A stretch of 64,000 nt of DNA, taken from contig CALMBW010000020.1 in assembly GCA_937863385.1 (NCBI GenBank), forward strand, positions 186,001-250,000, in the 5' to 3' direction. Source of the DNA: an uncultured Actinomycetes bacterium (GTDB lineage: Bacteria > Actinomycetota > CADDZG01 > WHSQ01). The notes under the pieces were generated by a model. That model made no database searches, was not told the DNA's origin, and saw only the letters and a list, made by a program, of their open reading frames with translations. How positions within the stretch are numbered: position 1 is the stretch's first letter; the number at the start of each line of letters is the position of its first letter. Position numbers and translations under genes: made by a program. Of the stretch, positions 19,629-28,415 are shown piece after piece.

Positions 19629-20375
19629 CTATGTTGCCATCGCTAAGGCGTCCACGAGTCCCTGGGCGGTGTGCTCGGCGGCCTCGACATCCACAGCAAG
19701 TCCCGCCTCGCGGCAAGCTTCTGCGGTCACGGGACCGATGCACGCGACGATCTTGCCGTCAACGACAGCCGGAGCATCCGGGAACATGCCGGTGAAGCCC
19801 CGGACGGTCGATGCACTGGTGAAGGTGATGATGTCGAACTCGCCGCTCGCCACTATGTCGGCTTGTGCCCCGCGTTCGGCCGGCACGGTGCGATAGGTAG
19901 CCACTTCGTGGGGCTTCCACCCGGCCGCTTGCAGGGCGCGACCCATGTCCTCGGGCACGTCGGCCGCACGCGGCAACAGCACGGATCCGGACCCCTTCCC
20001 GAGTGACCGCGCGAGGGCTACGGCCGTGAAGCTTTCCGGTACAAGGTCAACACCTACCCCATGCTCGTTGAGCAACGCGCGCGTCGCACTACCCACCGCG
20101 GCCACCTTGGTCTTGGTGAAAACCTCGGCCGGCATACATCCAAGTCGCGAGAAGAAACGCTGCACCGCGTTCGTCGAAGTGAAGGCAACCCATTCGAACT
20201 CACCCTGGAACAGCCGTCGCACAGCATCATCGACATCTGCCCAGGACTCGGGTGGCTCGATCGCGATAGTGGGCACCTCGATCACTTCGGCTCCCCGATC
20301 GCGCAGGAGCGTGGAGAGCTTTCCAGACTGCTCGGTGCTGCGCGTGACGACTACGCGTGCTCCGTCGAGTCCCAT
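19629..20375 (-). CDS. hemD: Uroporphyrinogen-III synthase
   Basis: 248 residues with the two-domain HemD fold. GARVVVTRSTEQS opens the protein, and the DIITFTSASTVRGF segment in the second half is typical of this weakly conserved family. It closes and inverts ring D of hydroxymethylbilane. It overlaps the end of hemC by 25 bases. Confidence 0.9.
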   Translation of the reverse strand: MGLDGARVVVTRSTEQSGKLSTLLRDRGAEVIEVPTIAIEPPESWADVDDAVRRLFQGEFEWVAFTSTNAVQRFFSRLGCMPAEVFTKTKVAAVGSATRALLNEHGVGVDLVPESFTAVALARSLGKGSGSVLLPRAADVPEDMGRALQAAGWKPHEVATYRTVPAERGAQADIVASGEFDIITFTSASTVRGFTGMFPDAPAVVDGKIVACIGPVTAEACREAGLAVDVEAAEHTAQGLVDALAMAT

Positions 20376-21310
20376 GTCAACTCCTCCATGATCTCGTCGC
20401 CGCCTCCAGCGAGGATCGCTTCGGCCAGTTCCCTGCCCATCGCTTCAGCATCGGCGAGAGGGCCGGATATCCGGTCTCGCATGCTCCGCCCCCCATCGGG
20501 AAGACCCAGGTAACCGGTCAACACGAGATCCCCGTGACGCATCTGCGCCAGACATCCGAGTGGGACGTTGCAACTGCCCTCGAGCCGGGCGGCGAAGGAA
20601 CGCTCCGCAGCAAGACACGCCGCGCTTTCGGGGTCGTGCAACGGCTCCAGCAGTACGGCGATATCCGGTCTGTCACTTCGAGCTTGGATCGCAAGTGCGC
20701 CTTGGCCTGGAGCGGGCACCCAGTTATCGGGGCTCAAGGGACCGCAGGAAACCTCAGCGCCCAGCCGATCGAGGCCGGCTGCGGCAAGTATCGCTGCGTC
20801 GACTTTGCCGTCTGCCACCTTTCGCAGCCGGGTATCGATGTTGCCTCTTAGCTCGACTACTTCGAGGTCCGGGCGGAACTCGGCCAGCAGCGATCTCCTG
20901 CGGATACTCGATGTACCCACGACCGCCCCCTTGGGCAACGTAGCCAAGCGCTCCTCACCGGAGTCGCCGGCTCCCCCCACCACAACATCTCCGGGAGCTT
21001 CTCGCCGCGGCACGGCCACGATGGCGCACTCGGGCGAGACGACGGCGGTCAGGTCTTTGGCGGAGTGGACGGCGATGTCGGCAGCACCCTCAGCGACGCT
21101 CCGTTCAACCTCAGAGGTGAAGATGCCCTTCCCGCCGATCTCGGCGAACGGTCGTTGGTCAACATCGCCGGTGGTCTTGACCACCAGCACTTCAGTTCGA
21201 AGGCCCCCATGCGCGGCTTCCAGGGCAGATGCAACCCACGATGTTTGGGTCAGAGCGAGACGCGAGCCACGGCTCGCGATCACCAGCCTGTTAGGACTCG
21301 GGGTCATCAT
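20351..21310 (-). CDS. hemC: Porphobilinogen deaminase (hydroxymethylbilane synthase)
   Basis: 319 residues. It joins four porphobilinogens on a dipyrromethane cofactor held by the Cys of EGSCNVPLGC. IASRGSRLALTQT at the N-terminus and RGNIDTRLRK are family motifs. The start overlaps the end of hemA by about 20 bases. An ATG three bases later is equally possible. Confidence 0.95.
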   Translation of the reverse strand: MMTPSPNRLVIASRGSRLALTQTSWVASALEAAHGGLRTEVLVVKTTGDVDQRPFAEIGGKGIFTSEVERSVAEGAADIAVHSAKDLTAVVSPECAIVAVPRREAPGDVVVGGAGDSGEERLATLPKGAVVGTSSIRRRSLLAEFRPDLEVVELRGNIDTRLRKVADGKVDAAILAAAGLDRLGAEVSCGPLSPDNWVPAPGQGALAIQARSDRPDIAVLLEPLHDPESAACLAAERSFAARLEGSCNVPLGCLAQMRHGDLVLTGYLGLPDGGRSMRDRISGPLADAEAMGRELAEAILAGGGDEIMEELTWDSTEHA

Positions 21311-22577
21311 CGAGCTCGAAGAGCTCGCGCAGAGCGGTGAGGTAGAGATATCCCTGCTTGGACGAGGCCGCGTCGCGGGCCTTGCGCAGGGGCGTGTGCA
21401 TGATCTTGCTGACCAGTCGCCTACTCAGGTGGTCGACGGCATCACGTTGCTCTGGCGTCATGTCGTCTAGCAACTTCTTGATGTGCTCGAGCTCGCTGCG
21501 TCGATGCTCGTCGGCCTTGGAAACCAAGGCTGCGGCGGTCGGGGCGTACTCGGTACTGCGTTCCCAGTCCAGGAAGCGAGCCACCTCAGCCGAGATGATC
21601 TCCTCGACGGGAGCAACTTCACTCATCCGAGAGCCGATGTTGGCGTCGACTATCTCTTTCAGGTCATCGATGTCCCGCAGGACCACGCCGGTTACTTCAG
21701 CAGCAGATGGCTCGACGTCACGAGGTACGGCGATATCAACGATGAAGAGTGGTCTGTCCTCGCCACGATCCTGCATCGCCCGTTCGAGCATCGCTACATC
21801 GATGACCGTCTGCGGAGCAGTCGTGGAGCAGATGAGGATGTCCGAGTCGGTAACGGCCGCCTCCAGGTCATCGAACGAGAGTGCGGTGGCATCGAATATC
21901 TCAGCAAGGTCCTCGGCCCGGTCGCTGCTGCGGTTGATGACCGAAAGATCGGTGGCGCCGGCCGCGGCCAGGGCTTGAGCGGCGAGACGGCCCATCTTTC
22001 CCGCCCCGACGATCGAAACGTTCTTGCCCGAAAGACCCGAGGCAGGAAAAGCCCGTCGAGCTAGCTCGACGGCTGCCGACGAGACCGACACGGGATTGCG
22101 CCCGATCGCGGTTTCGGTGCGAACCCGCTTGCCCACCCGCAGTGCCTGACGGAAAGCCGAGCCCAAGACCCGGTGAACCAAACCTTCGTCCGATGCCTTC
22201 TGGAAAGCGCGCCGCACCTGGCCGAGGATCTCCGACTCCCCCAACACCATCGAGTCGATACCTGCTGAAACACGGAACAGATGCCGTACGGCGGAATCAT
22301 CGTGATACGTGTACAACTGATCGACGAACTCCTCAGGGGCAACATGACAGAACTCGCTGAGGAAGTTGCGTATGTCCTGCGCACCGGCGTGGTACTTGCT
22401 GACCACGGCATAGATCTCGATGCGGTTGCAGGTAGAGAGGATCACACCCTCGACCACGTGCTCGTAGGTCGCGAGTTGATGCAGCGCCTTTACAGAGCGC
22501 TCATCGTTTATCGCGAGTTTCTCGAGCAGCGAGATCGGGGCGGTGCGGTGATTAAGCCCCACGACGACGATGGACAT
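21291..22577 (-). CDS. hemA: Glutamyl-tRNA reductase
   Basis: About 428 residues. It reduces glutamyl-tRNA to glutamate-1-semialdehyde, the committed step of heme synthesis. The catalytic Cys lies in ILSTCNRIEIYAV, the NADPH site in IVGAGKMG, and a dimerisation helix is at the C-terminus. The ATG at 22577 matches the usual VVGLNHRTAP start. A TTG at 22586 with a better-spaced AAGGA is an alternative. It follows rex by about 20 bases. Confidence 0.95.
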   Translation of the reverse strand: MSIVVVGLNHRTAPISLLEKLAINDERSVKALHQLATYEHVVEGVILSTCNRIEIYAVVSKYHAGAQDIRNFLSEFCHVAPEEFVDQLYTYHDDSAVRHLFRVSAGIDSMVLGESEILGQVRRAFQKASDEGLVHRVLGSAFRQALRVGKRVRTETAIGRNPVSVSSAAVELARRAFPASGLSGKNVSIVGAGKMGRLAAQALAAAGATDLSVINRSSDRAEDLAEIFDATALSFDDLEAAVTDSDILICSTTAPQTVIDVAMLERAMQDRGEDRPLFIVDIAVPRDVEPSAAEVTGVVLRDIDDLKEIVDANIGSRMSEVAPVEEIISAEVARFLDWERSTEYAPTAAALVSKADEHRRSELEHIKKLLDDMTPEQRDAVDHLSRRLVSKIMHTPLRKARDAASSKQGYLYLTALRELFELDDDPES

Positions 22578-22598
22578 GTGCTCCAAGTGTAGGGGTCC

Positions 22599-23279
22599 TT
22601 AGCGGGGGCCGCCGAGACGACGGTTGGCCTCGCGAGCCGCCGCTATCGCTTGGGTGCGCTGCTGGTAGAAGGCAAGGATCTGCAACTCGATCGAAAGGTC
22701 AACCTTACGGATGTTGACGTCGGGTGGCACGTTCACCACGCCGGGAGCGAAGTTCAAGATCGAGCGGACACCGGCATCCACCAACCTGTCCGCAACCTCT
22801 TGAGCCGCCGCCGGAGGTGTCGTGATCATCCCGATCGTGATCTCTTCGTCATTTACGACCGTCTTGAGCTCATCGAGGTGTTGGATCTTCAAGCCCGCTA
22901 CCTCGTCGCCCATCACAGCGTCATCGACGTCGAACAGGGCCTTGATGCGAAAGCCCCGCTCGGTGAAACCCTTGTAGGAGGCCAGAGCGCGGCCCAGGTT
23001 CCCGATGCCGATGATCGCGGCCGGCCAGTCTTGGGTCAGGCCGAGCTCACGGGTGATCTGATAAAGGAGGTACTCGACGTCGTAGCCAACCCCCCGGGTC
23101 CCATACGACCCGAGATAGGAGAGATCCTTACGGACCTTGGCTGCGTTGACCCCTGCCATCCGGGCAAGATCCTCGGACGACACGGTCATCTCCCCGCGTC
23201 CCTCAGCCAGCTCCAACAACGACCGGAGGTAGATGGGTAGGCGCGCGACGGTTGCTTCTGGGATAGGTCGGTTTCGCAT
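22599..23279 (-). CDS. rex: Redox-sensing transcriptional repressor Rex
   Basis: 226 residues. It has a winged-helix DNA-binding domain (about 1-80, with NAAKVRKDLSYLGSYG) followed by a Rossmann domain with the NAD(H) motif IGIGNLGRAL. Rex leaves DNA when the NADH/NAD ratio rises. It heads the hemA-C-D-B-L operon, and a matching operator lies 23 bases upstream of its start, so it most likely represses its own operon. A -10-like TAGTAT lies on the minus strand at 23289-23294, which gives a very short leader. Confidence 0.95.
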   Translation of the reverse strand: MRNRPIPEATVARLPIYLRSLLELAEGRGEMTVSSEDLARMAGVNAAKVRKDLSYLGSYGTRGVGYDVEYLLYQITRELGLTQDWPAAIIGIGNLGRALASYKGFTERGFRIKALFDVDDAVMGDEVAGLKIQHLDELKTVVNDEEITIGMITTPPAAAQEVADRLVDAGVRSILNFAPGVVNVPPDVNIRKVDLSIELQILAFYQQRTQAIAAAREANRRLGGPR

Positions 23280-23301
23280 GACGAGGCCATACTAATGCAG
23301 C

Positions 23302-23319
23302 TTGTGACTGCGCTCACAA
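23302..23319 (-). promoter_or_regulatory. Rex operator
   Basis: TTGTGA-CTGCGC-TCACAA is an 18-base palindrome that fits the established Rex consensus (TTGTGAA-N4-TTCACAA) apart from the innermost bases. It lies just upstream of rex and overlaps where the -35 box would be, as expected for autorepression. Confidence 0.88.
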
Positions 23320-23454
23320 AGTCGGATATGCCCTACTACCTGGACTTTCGCGATGTATGCGGGGCATCCAGCCCCAACTGCGTGCAGTTGTGCCCCACCC
23401 CCAACCCGGATAGCGGAGTGGATGCGTGATGCCCAGAGCCGATAGGGCTTAGGG

Positions 23455-23760
23455 CTAGTGCGCTTGGCCCAGCGATCTATCGTCCTGCCGCGCCATGTTC
23501 CTTCTGTGCCCCCGGGTACGGCCCGCCTGCCGATCCGTTCGCCAGACCACGCGGCCATTCCTATCGACGAAGGTGAACACCTTGCGCTCGGTTCCGGCCG
23601 CACCCAAGGTCTCCGGGTTGTCGACCGGGATCATCAAAGTCCGGAGAGCGAATCCGAAAACAAACTGAAACTGACGGATACAGCGACGACATTGTGGCGC
23701 TTCATGGGGGGTGGGCCGTTCCGTCGTATCTCCGCACCAAACACACCAATAAGTAGTCAT
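23455..23760 (-). CDS. Possible small zinc-ribbon protein
   Basis: A 101-residue frame with CVWCGD and, after 15 residues, CRRC, forming a plausible zinc knuckle near the N-terminus, then a hydrophobic patch and a basic, Arg-rich end. There is no clear ribosome site. I do not recognise the family. The stretch between rex and the cyclase gene (23320-23884) otherwise shows no gene. Confidence 0.35.
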   Translation of the reverse strand: MTTYWCVWCGDTTERPTPHEAPQCRRCIRQFQFVFGFALRTLMIPVDNPETLGAAGTERKVFTFVDRNGRVVWRTDRQAGRTRGHRRNMARQDDRSLGQAH

Positions 23761-23884
23761 TTGGTTGAACCGTAGTGACCACACGTAACAGACGCATGTT
23801 CATCCCATGACATGTCGGTAAATTCTGGCTCACGGTCAAGCGTTAGAAACCTCGGCTCAACAATCGGCGGCTACCGTGATCTTC

Positions 23885-24562
23885 ATGAAGCCGCACACAT
23901 CTAAGGGGATCCGAGCAGCCGCAAACATCCTCGCCCGAGCAGGATCAACCTCACGCCTCACACCACCGACCATCCGACGCTTGGTACGGGCTTTGCTTCG
24001 ATCGGAGTTCGAGGCATCCCACATCGATCTTCGATCTAGCCCGATGGGACTGGTATTCCTCGACGTCGTTGACTTCACTCAGTGGACGGAGAGCAACGGA
24101 GATCACGCAGCGGTAGACCTACTGGACGATCTCGAGAGATCGGTGTTGCGCGAGATCCGGATCGGCAAAGGAAAGATCATCAAACGTCTGGGAGATGGCT
24201 TCTTTCTCGCTTTCCCCACTGCCTCCCAAGCCATTAGGGCAAGTCTCGAGATGAACCGTTCGATCCTGTCGTCTCTTGAGCCGCGCGGACTATCCGCACG
24301 TATCAGCGTTCACACCGGGAGACCCGTCATATGGTCTGACGACATCATCGGGCACGACGTGAATGTCACATCGCGATTGCTGGACAACTGCCCCGCGGGG
24401 ACCATCGTTGTCAGCGAGGCGGCCAAGACGCTAGCCGAGAGACGGCTACGCACGGTTGGATTCAAGTTTCTCGGAACTGTACGCCTGCGCGGAGTCGAAC
24501 GACCCTGCTTGCTCTATGCCGCCAAACGTGTCCGTAGAGGCAAGAACCGCATCCCGGCGTGA
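23885..24562 (+). CDS. Class III adenylate/guanylate cyclase domain protein
   Basis: About 225 residues. A basic N-terminal region of 55 residues precedes one class III cyclase domain. FLDVVDFTQW and LGDGFFLAF carry the two metal-binding Asp residues, and HDVNVTSRL supplies the Asn/Arg transition-state pair, so it appears catalytically complete. Whether it makes cAMP or cGMP is not clear. A GTG at 23876 is an alternative start. A Crp/Fnr-type regulator is encoded 1.4 kb away, but no link is proven. Confidence 0.8.
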   Translation: MKPHTSKGIRAAANILARAGSTSRLTPPTIRRLVRALLRSEFEASHIDLRSSPMGLVFLDVVDFTQWTESNGDHAAVDLLDDLERSVLREIRIGKGKIIKRLGDGFFLAFPTASQAIRASLEMNRSILSSLEPRGLSARISVHTGRPVIWSDDIIGHDVNVTSRLLDNCPAGTIVVSEAAKTLAERRLRTVGFKFLGTVRLRGVERPCLLYAAKRVRRGKNRIPA

Positions 24563-24588
24563 CGCAGAAAAGGCTCGGACTCAGGCCG

Positions 24589-25320
24589 CTAGAGGGTCCA
24601 GAAGGACTGTAGGGCGGGGACGTTTCTCTGGAGCCAGATGGAGATCTGAAATACCTGTCCCGTGACGAAAAGGACGCCAACCAGCACGAGGATGACTCCG
24701 CTGACGAGGTTCACAGTGCGGACGTGACGTCGCAACCAGCCAAGCACCGTCGTCAACTTCGAGACCCCGATACCGGCCAGCAAGAACGGGATACCGAGGC
24801 CGAGCGAATACACGGCCAGCAGCAGTGCCCCGGCCGCCGGCCCGCCGGAATCTGCCCGGCCGGCGGCCATCGTCAGCACCGCCCCCAAAGTTGCACCGAT
24901 GCAAGGTGACCACCCGAACGCGAACGCGGCCCCCAACACGAAGCTGCCCCAGGTGCCGGCACCGGGAGTGGGGTGGAACCTTGCCTCGCGATAGAGGAAC
25001 GGGATCTTCAGCGCGCCCATGAAGACCAGACCCATGAGGATGATGAGCACGCCCCCAGCGCGGGCCAAGGCGTCTTTATTGGTGAGCAAGAACCGTCCCA
25101 AAACCGTGGCCGTGACACCGAACGCGATGAACACCGTGGAGAAACCGAGCACGAATGTTGCTGCAACCTTGATCGTGTGGCGTGCCTTAGCGTCGCCTTT
25201 ATCACCGACCGTAAGCCCGGACATGTATGAGAGGTAGCCGGGCACCAGCGGCAGCACGCAAGGCGACAGGAACGAGACAAGCCCCGCGAAGAACGCGATG
25301 GGGATCGAAACGTCACCCAC
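24589..25320 (-). CDS. ccdA: CcdA/DsbD-type electron transfer membrane protein
   Basis: 243 residues, six membrane helices. SPCVLPLVPGYLSYMSG carries the first conserved Cys, and WSPCIGATLGAVL the second. It passes reducing power from cytoplasmic thioredoxin to extracytoplasmic thiol proteins. It overlaps the end of the tlpA gene by eight bases, so the two form a unit that keeps CcmG/TlpA-type proteins reduced. Confidence 0.9.
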   Translation of the reverse strand: MGDVSIPIAFFAGLVSFLSPCVLPLVPGYLSYMSGLTVGDKGDAKARHTIKVAATFVLGFSTVFIAFGVTATVLGRFLLTNKDALARAGGVLIILMGLVFMGALKIPFLYREARFHPTPGAGTWGSFVLGAAFAFGWSPCIGATLGAVLTMAAGRADSGGPAAGALLLAVYSLGLGIPFLLAGIGVSKLTTVLGWLRRHVRTVNLVSGVILVLVGVLFVTGQVFQISIWLQRNVPALQSFWTL

Positions 25321-25855
25321 CGGTGCCCGCCAATGCTTCGAGCAAGATGAAAAGGTCGCCTTCGAACAGCGGGCCTCGCACGTGTTCGCTTACGGTGCCG
25401 TCGGCAGCGATGAAGAAGGTCTCGGGCTGGCCGGTTAGACCGAAGTCGGACGAGATCGAACCATCAATGTCCCGGATGCTGTCGTAGCCCAGGTCCCACT
25501 CCTTCTCTTTGGCGAGGGCATCGTCGAGGGCATCGTTGGCGTTGATGCCGATGAAGGTCACTACATCGCCGTAACGTTCGAAGGCCTGTCGCAACATCGG
25601 TGCCTCGTCGTCGCAGGGCTTGCACCAAGAGGCCCAGAAGTTGATGACCATAGGCCGCCCTTTCAGATCCTCCGACGACAGCACCTCCGAACTTCCGAGG
25701 ACCTGCCCTTCGAACGCCGGCGCCGCGTCTCCGCGCTGCGGAGGACCACCTTTCTCGAAGGTTGCCGCAGCGAGTATGCCGAAGAAGATGACCCCGGGCA
25801 CGACTATCCACAGGGCGCGGAAACCTGCCTTCTTGGCCGGGGAGGTTGAGTTCAC
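25313..25855 (-). CDS. TlpA/ResA-type thioredoxin-fold protein
   Basis: 180 residues from the GTG at 25855. It has a membrane anchor at about 12-30 and a thioredoxin domain with FWASWCKPCDDEA and the cis-Pro segment GQPETFF. The frame is open upstream, but an upstream start would run into the divergent regulator's promoter. It is a second CcmG-like reductase in the window and is coupled to ccdA. Confidence 0.87.
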   Translation of the reverse strand: MNSTSPAKKAGFRALWIVVPGVIFFGILAAATFEKGGPPQRGDAAPAFEGQVLGSSEVLSSEDLKGRPMVINFWASWCKPCDDEAPMLRQAFERYGDVVTFIGINANDALDDALAKEKEWDLGYDSIRDIDGSISSDFGLTGQPETFFIAADGTVSEHVRGPLFEGDLFILLEALAGTGG

Positions 25856-25964
25856 CGGTCCATCTTCGCGCCTCTGGTTCGCTAGAGCGTCCCCGAGCGG
25901 TGGGGGGTTGACGAGGGTTCTAACCTGGGCATACTGCACACCCGGAGTCGCCGGAGGCAGCACC

Positions 25965-26702
25965 ATGTTCGAGCACAACCCCGTGCTTGCGGCGATGGAT
26001 CCACGCTCACTCGAGCCCCTCTACGACCGCGCGGTGCGTCGCAAGCTGCGCCGGGGGCAGTTCCTCTTCCTCGGCGGTGAAACCGCTTCGGCTCCCTGCC
26101 TCGTGGAGGAGGGAGTACTCCGTTTGGAGGTTCCGGGGCCTGAAGATCCGACCTTGATAGGCATCGCGACCGAGTCCGATCTCATCGGCGAGATCGAAGC
26201 ACTGGATGGGTCCCAACACCTGTGCGATGCGTTGTGCGTGACCGAGGTGACCGTCGCGCAGCTCGACGTCGACATCTTCAGACGGGCTCTGAACAACAAC
26301 CCCACGGCCTGTCTCGAGCTGGCGCGTGTTCACGCGGAAAGGACATCCTCGGCACGCCGAACCCTGGCAGAAACCCTGACGAGTGACTGCAAGCAGCGCG
26401 TGGTCGGGCGCATCCTCGATCTTGCAGACCAGGTGGGCAGGCGTAGCGGGGACCACGTCTTGCTGGAGATGCCCGTCGATCAGAAGGTACTCGGCACGGC
26501 GGCAGGGGCATCACGCGAAGAGACCTGCCGGGCGCTGTCGCAACTACGGCGACTGGGATGGTTGGACTACAAGGGCCGCAGCATGCGGTTATTGCGGCCG
26601 GACCTGCTGGAGAAACTCAGGTGCGCAGGGCGCGCTTCAGAACTTTCCCGGTCGGCAGATGTGGCAACTCGTCGACGATCTCGATCGACCCTGGGCACTT
26701 GA
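25965..26702 (+). CDS. Crp/Fnr-family transcription regulator
   Basis: 245 residues. It has an N-terminal cyclic-nucleotide-binding fold (about 15-130) and a C-terminal winged helix with LGTAAGASREETCRALSQL as the recognition region. GGAGG precedes the ATG by seven bases. It is divergent from tlpA-ccdA and may control that pair. Several Cys are present but not in the classical Fnr cluster spacing. Its last 86 bases overlap the convergent acyl-CoA synthetase gene. Confidence 0.85.
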   Translation: MFEHNPVLAAMDPRSLEPLYDRAVRRKLRRGQFLFLGGETASAPCLVEEGVLRLEVPGPEDPTLIGIATESDLIGEIEALDGSQHLCDALCVTEVTVAQLDVDIFRRALNNNPTACLELARVHAERTSSARRTLAETLTSDCKQRVVGRILDLADQVGRRSGDHVLLEMPVDQKVLGTAAGASREETCRALSQLRRLGWLDYKGRSMRLLRPDLLEKLRCAGRASELSRSADVATRRRSRSTLGT

Positions 26703-28122
26703 ATCGGGCCAGACGCGTCTGGATGTCGGCCATCAGCTCACTCTCGGGAGCTTTCTCGCCAGGTTGAAGGACCACGTAAGCCTTCACGGCTTCACCTGTG
26801 TAGGGATGCTTGACGCCGACCACGGCAGCCTCTTTGACTATCGGGTTCTCGACCAGGGCGGCCTCAACCTCGGACGGAAACACATTGAAGCCCGACACGA
26901 TGATCAAGTCACGCTTGCGATCGACGAGGTAGATGTAGCCCTCTTCATCGGCCACACCGACATCACCCGTGTAGAACCATCCATCTCGCAACACCTTGCT
27001 GGTCTCATCGGGTTTGTTCCAATAGCCCGCGAACACATTGGGGCCGCGTACGACGATCTCACCCGGATCACCGAACTCGACCGGATTGCCTTCCTCATCG
27101 AGGATCTTCAGTTCGATACCGGGCAAGGGCTTGCCCACCGACCCGGGACGGGGATCACCGGTCATGCGGTTCGTCGTCAAGGTCGGTGCGGTTTCGGTCA
27201 ACCCATATCCCTCGTAGATGTGCACGCCGAAGGTTTCATAGAACGCCTTGAGGGTTTCCTCCGCCAACGGAGCTGCACCAGAGATAGCGAGGCGGACCGA
27301 GGACAGGTCGTACTGATCGGCCCCCGGGGTTTCGACCAGTGCGGTGTAAAGCGGGGGGGCACCGAACATGACGGTCGGCTTGTAGCGGTCGATGATGCGG
27401 AGCGCGTCGACGGGAACGAAGCGCTCTACCACCACACCCGTGGCACCGTTGCGCACCAGCAGACCGAGTGGAACGTTCAATCCGAAGATGTGGAACATCG
27501 GAAGCGACAGCAGCAGGATGTCGTCGGGTCCAACGGTGTCGTCGGGGATGTCCATCTGCTGTTGCAGGTTCGCAAGCAGGTTCCCATGCGTGAGCATGGC
27601 GCCCTTGGGCTCGCCCGTCGTTCCCGATGTATAGGCCAGGATCGCCAGGTCGTCGGGCTCAGTCGAAGGTTCATCGGGTCTAGAGCCCGTCTGACCGAGT
27701 GAGTCCCAGGCTGCGACCGAGATGATCTCGACGTCACCTTCGTGAGCGGCAGCGGCTCGCACCGCCTCTAGGTACGGGTCGGCTGCGATCGCGAAACGTG
27801 CCTGCGCATCGGCCAATATCCGGCGCATCTCAGGAGCCGTGAGCATCACGTTGAAGGGGATGACCACCCCGCCGGCCCGCAGCACCGCGAAGTAAGAGAT
27901 GACGAACTCGGCGGTGTTAGGCAGGGCAAGCGCTACACGGTCACCTTTGGACAACCCCCTGGCTTGCAAGGCCGCTGCGATCCGATCGACGTCGGCATCG
28001 AGCTCTGCGAAGGTCATGGTCGCATCGGTGGATGCAACGACCAGGGCGGTCTTTCGCGGTGATGTGGTTGCGCTGGATCGGAGCAGATCGGCAAGGTTCA
28101 TCGGGCGTTCATCATGCCGCAT
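26617..28122 (-). CDS. Acyl-CoA synthetase (AMP-forming, FadD-like)
   Basis: 501 residues of the ANL superfamily. The AMP-binding loop is YTSGTTGEPKGAM, followed by YEGYGLTETAP, YTGDVG, DRKRDLIIVSG and the C-terminal lysine segment LPTGKVLKRAL. It activates a fatty or other carboxylic acid with ATP and CoA. The ATG at 28122 has AAAGG seven bases upstream; the next ATG (28101) lacks one. The promoter carries a double TTGCAA element that resembles the one before the XRE regulator at 45.7 kb. Confidence 0.9.
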   Translation of the reverse strand: MRHDERPMNLADLLRSSATTSPRKTALVVASTDATMTFAELDADVDRIAAALQARGLSKGDRVALALPNTAEFVISYFAVLRAGGVVIPFNVMLTAPEMRRILADAQARFAIAADPYLEAVRAAAAHEGDVEIISVAAWDSLGQTGSRPDEPSTEPDDLAILAYTSGTTGEPKGAMLTHGNLLANLQQQMDIPDDTVGPDDILLLSLPMFHIFGLNVPLGLLVRNGATGVVVERFVPVDALRIIDRYKPTVMFGAPPLYTALVETPGADQYDLSSVRLAISGAAPLAEETLKAFYETFGVHIYEGYGLTETAPTLTTNRMTGDPRPGSVGKPLPGIELKILDEEGNPVEFGDPGEIVVRGPNVFAGYWNKPDETSKVLRDGWFYTGDVGVADEEGYIYLVDRKRDLIIVSGFNVFPSEVEAALVENPIVKEAAVVGVKHPYTGEAVKAYVVLQPGEKAPESELMADIQTRLARFKCPGSIEIVDELPHLPTGKVLKRALRT

Positions 28123-28130
28123 CTCTTGGC

Positions 28131-28154
28131 CTTTTGCAAACTATTGCAAGCACT
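28131..28154 (-). promoter_or_regulatory. Double TTGCAA operator-like element
   Basis: TTTGCAAA and TTGCAAGCACT lie within 24 bases directly upstream of the acyl-CoA synthetase start. About 18 of the 24 bases match the element at 45726-45749 in front of the XRE regulator gene. TTTGCAAA-type sites are known for RamB/PrpR-family regulators of acetate and propionate metabolism; the link here is inference. Confidence 0.5.
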
Positions 28155-28203
28155 CCTTAGCCAGTAGTTCACACTGCAAGAAATTTCCAGAAAGTTCCTC
28201 TAG

Positions 28204-28342
28204 GTGACTAAAGGGGGACGAACCGCTGCCGATGCATGTGTTGGAGCAGCGAAGGATGGGACGAAGAACCACGGCGCACCCACGTCGTGTCTCGAGCCTC
28301 CCAGCCCGCCCCAAGCCGGCCCGTCATTCGGTGCTCCTCAGA
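28204..28342 (+). other. Candidate structured leader before a terminator
   Basis: This non-coding-looking stretch precedes the terminator at 28343-28370 and the isomerase gene. It contains a stem CGCTGC/GCAGCG (28224-28251) and a GGGACGAAGAACC segment, a build that could be a riboswitch or attenuator. I cannot match it to a known class. A GTG-started frame at 28204 exists but runs through the terminator and lacks a ribosome site. Confidence 0.35.
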
Positions 28343-28370
28343 AAGCCCCCGGCATCCGCCGGGGGCTTCT
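28343..28370 (+). terminator. Intrinsic terminator upstream of the isomerase gene
   Basis: An 11-base stem (AAGCCCCCGGC with GCCGGGGGCTT) has a four-base loop and a T/C-rich tail. It ends 45 bases before the isomerase ATG in the same direction, which is where an attenuator or riboswitch terminator would lie. Confidence 0.75.
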
Positions 28371-28415
28371 TGCTGCTCCGGACGGCTCTCATGACGGGTG
28401 TGGGACTATTCGGGC

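Noticed and set aside
26383-27702. A 439-codon open frame on the plus strand opposite the acyl-CoA synthetase
   Set aside because: It is a continuation of one shadow frame across a certain minus-strand enzyme and shows no recognisable motif.
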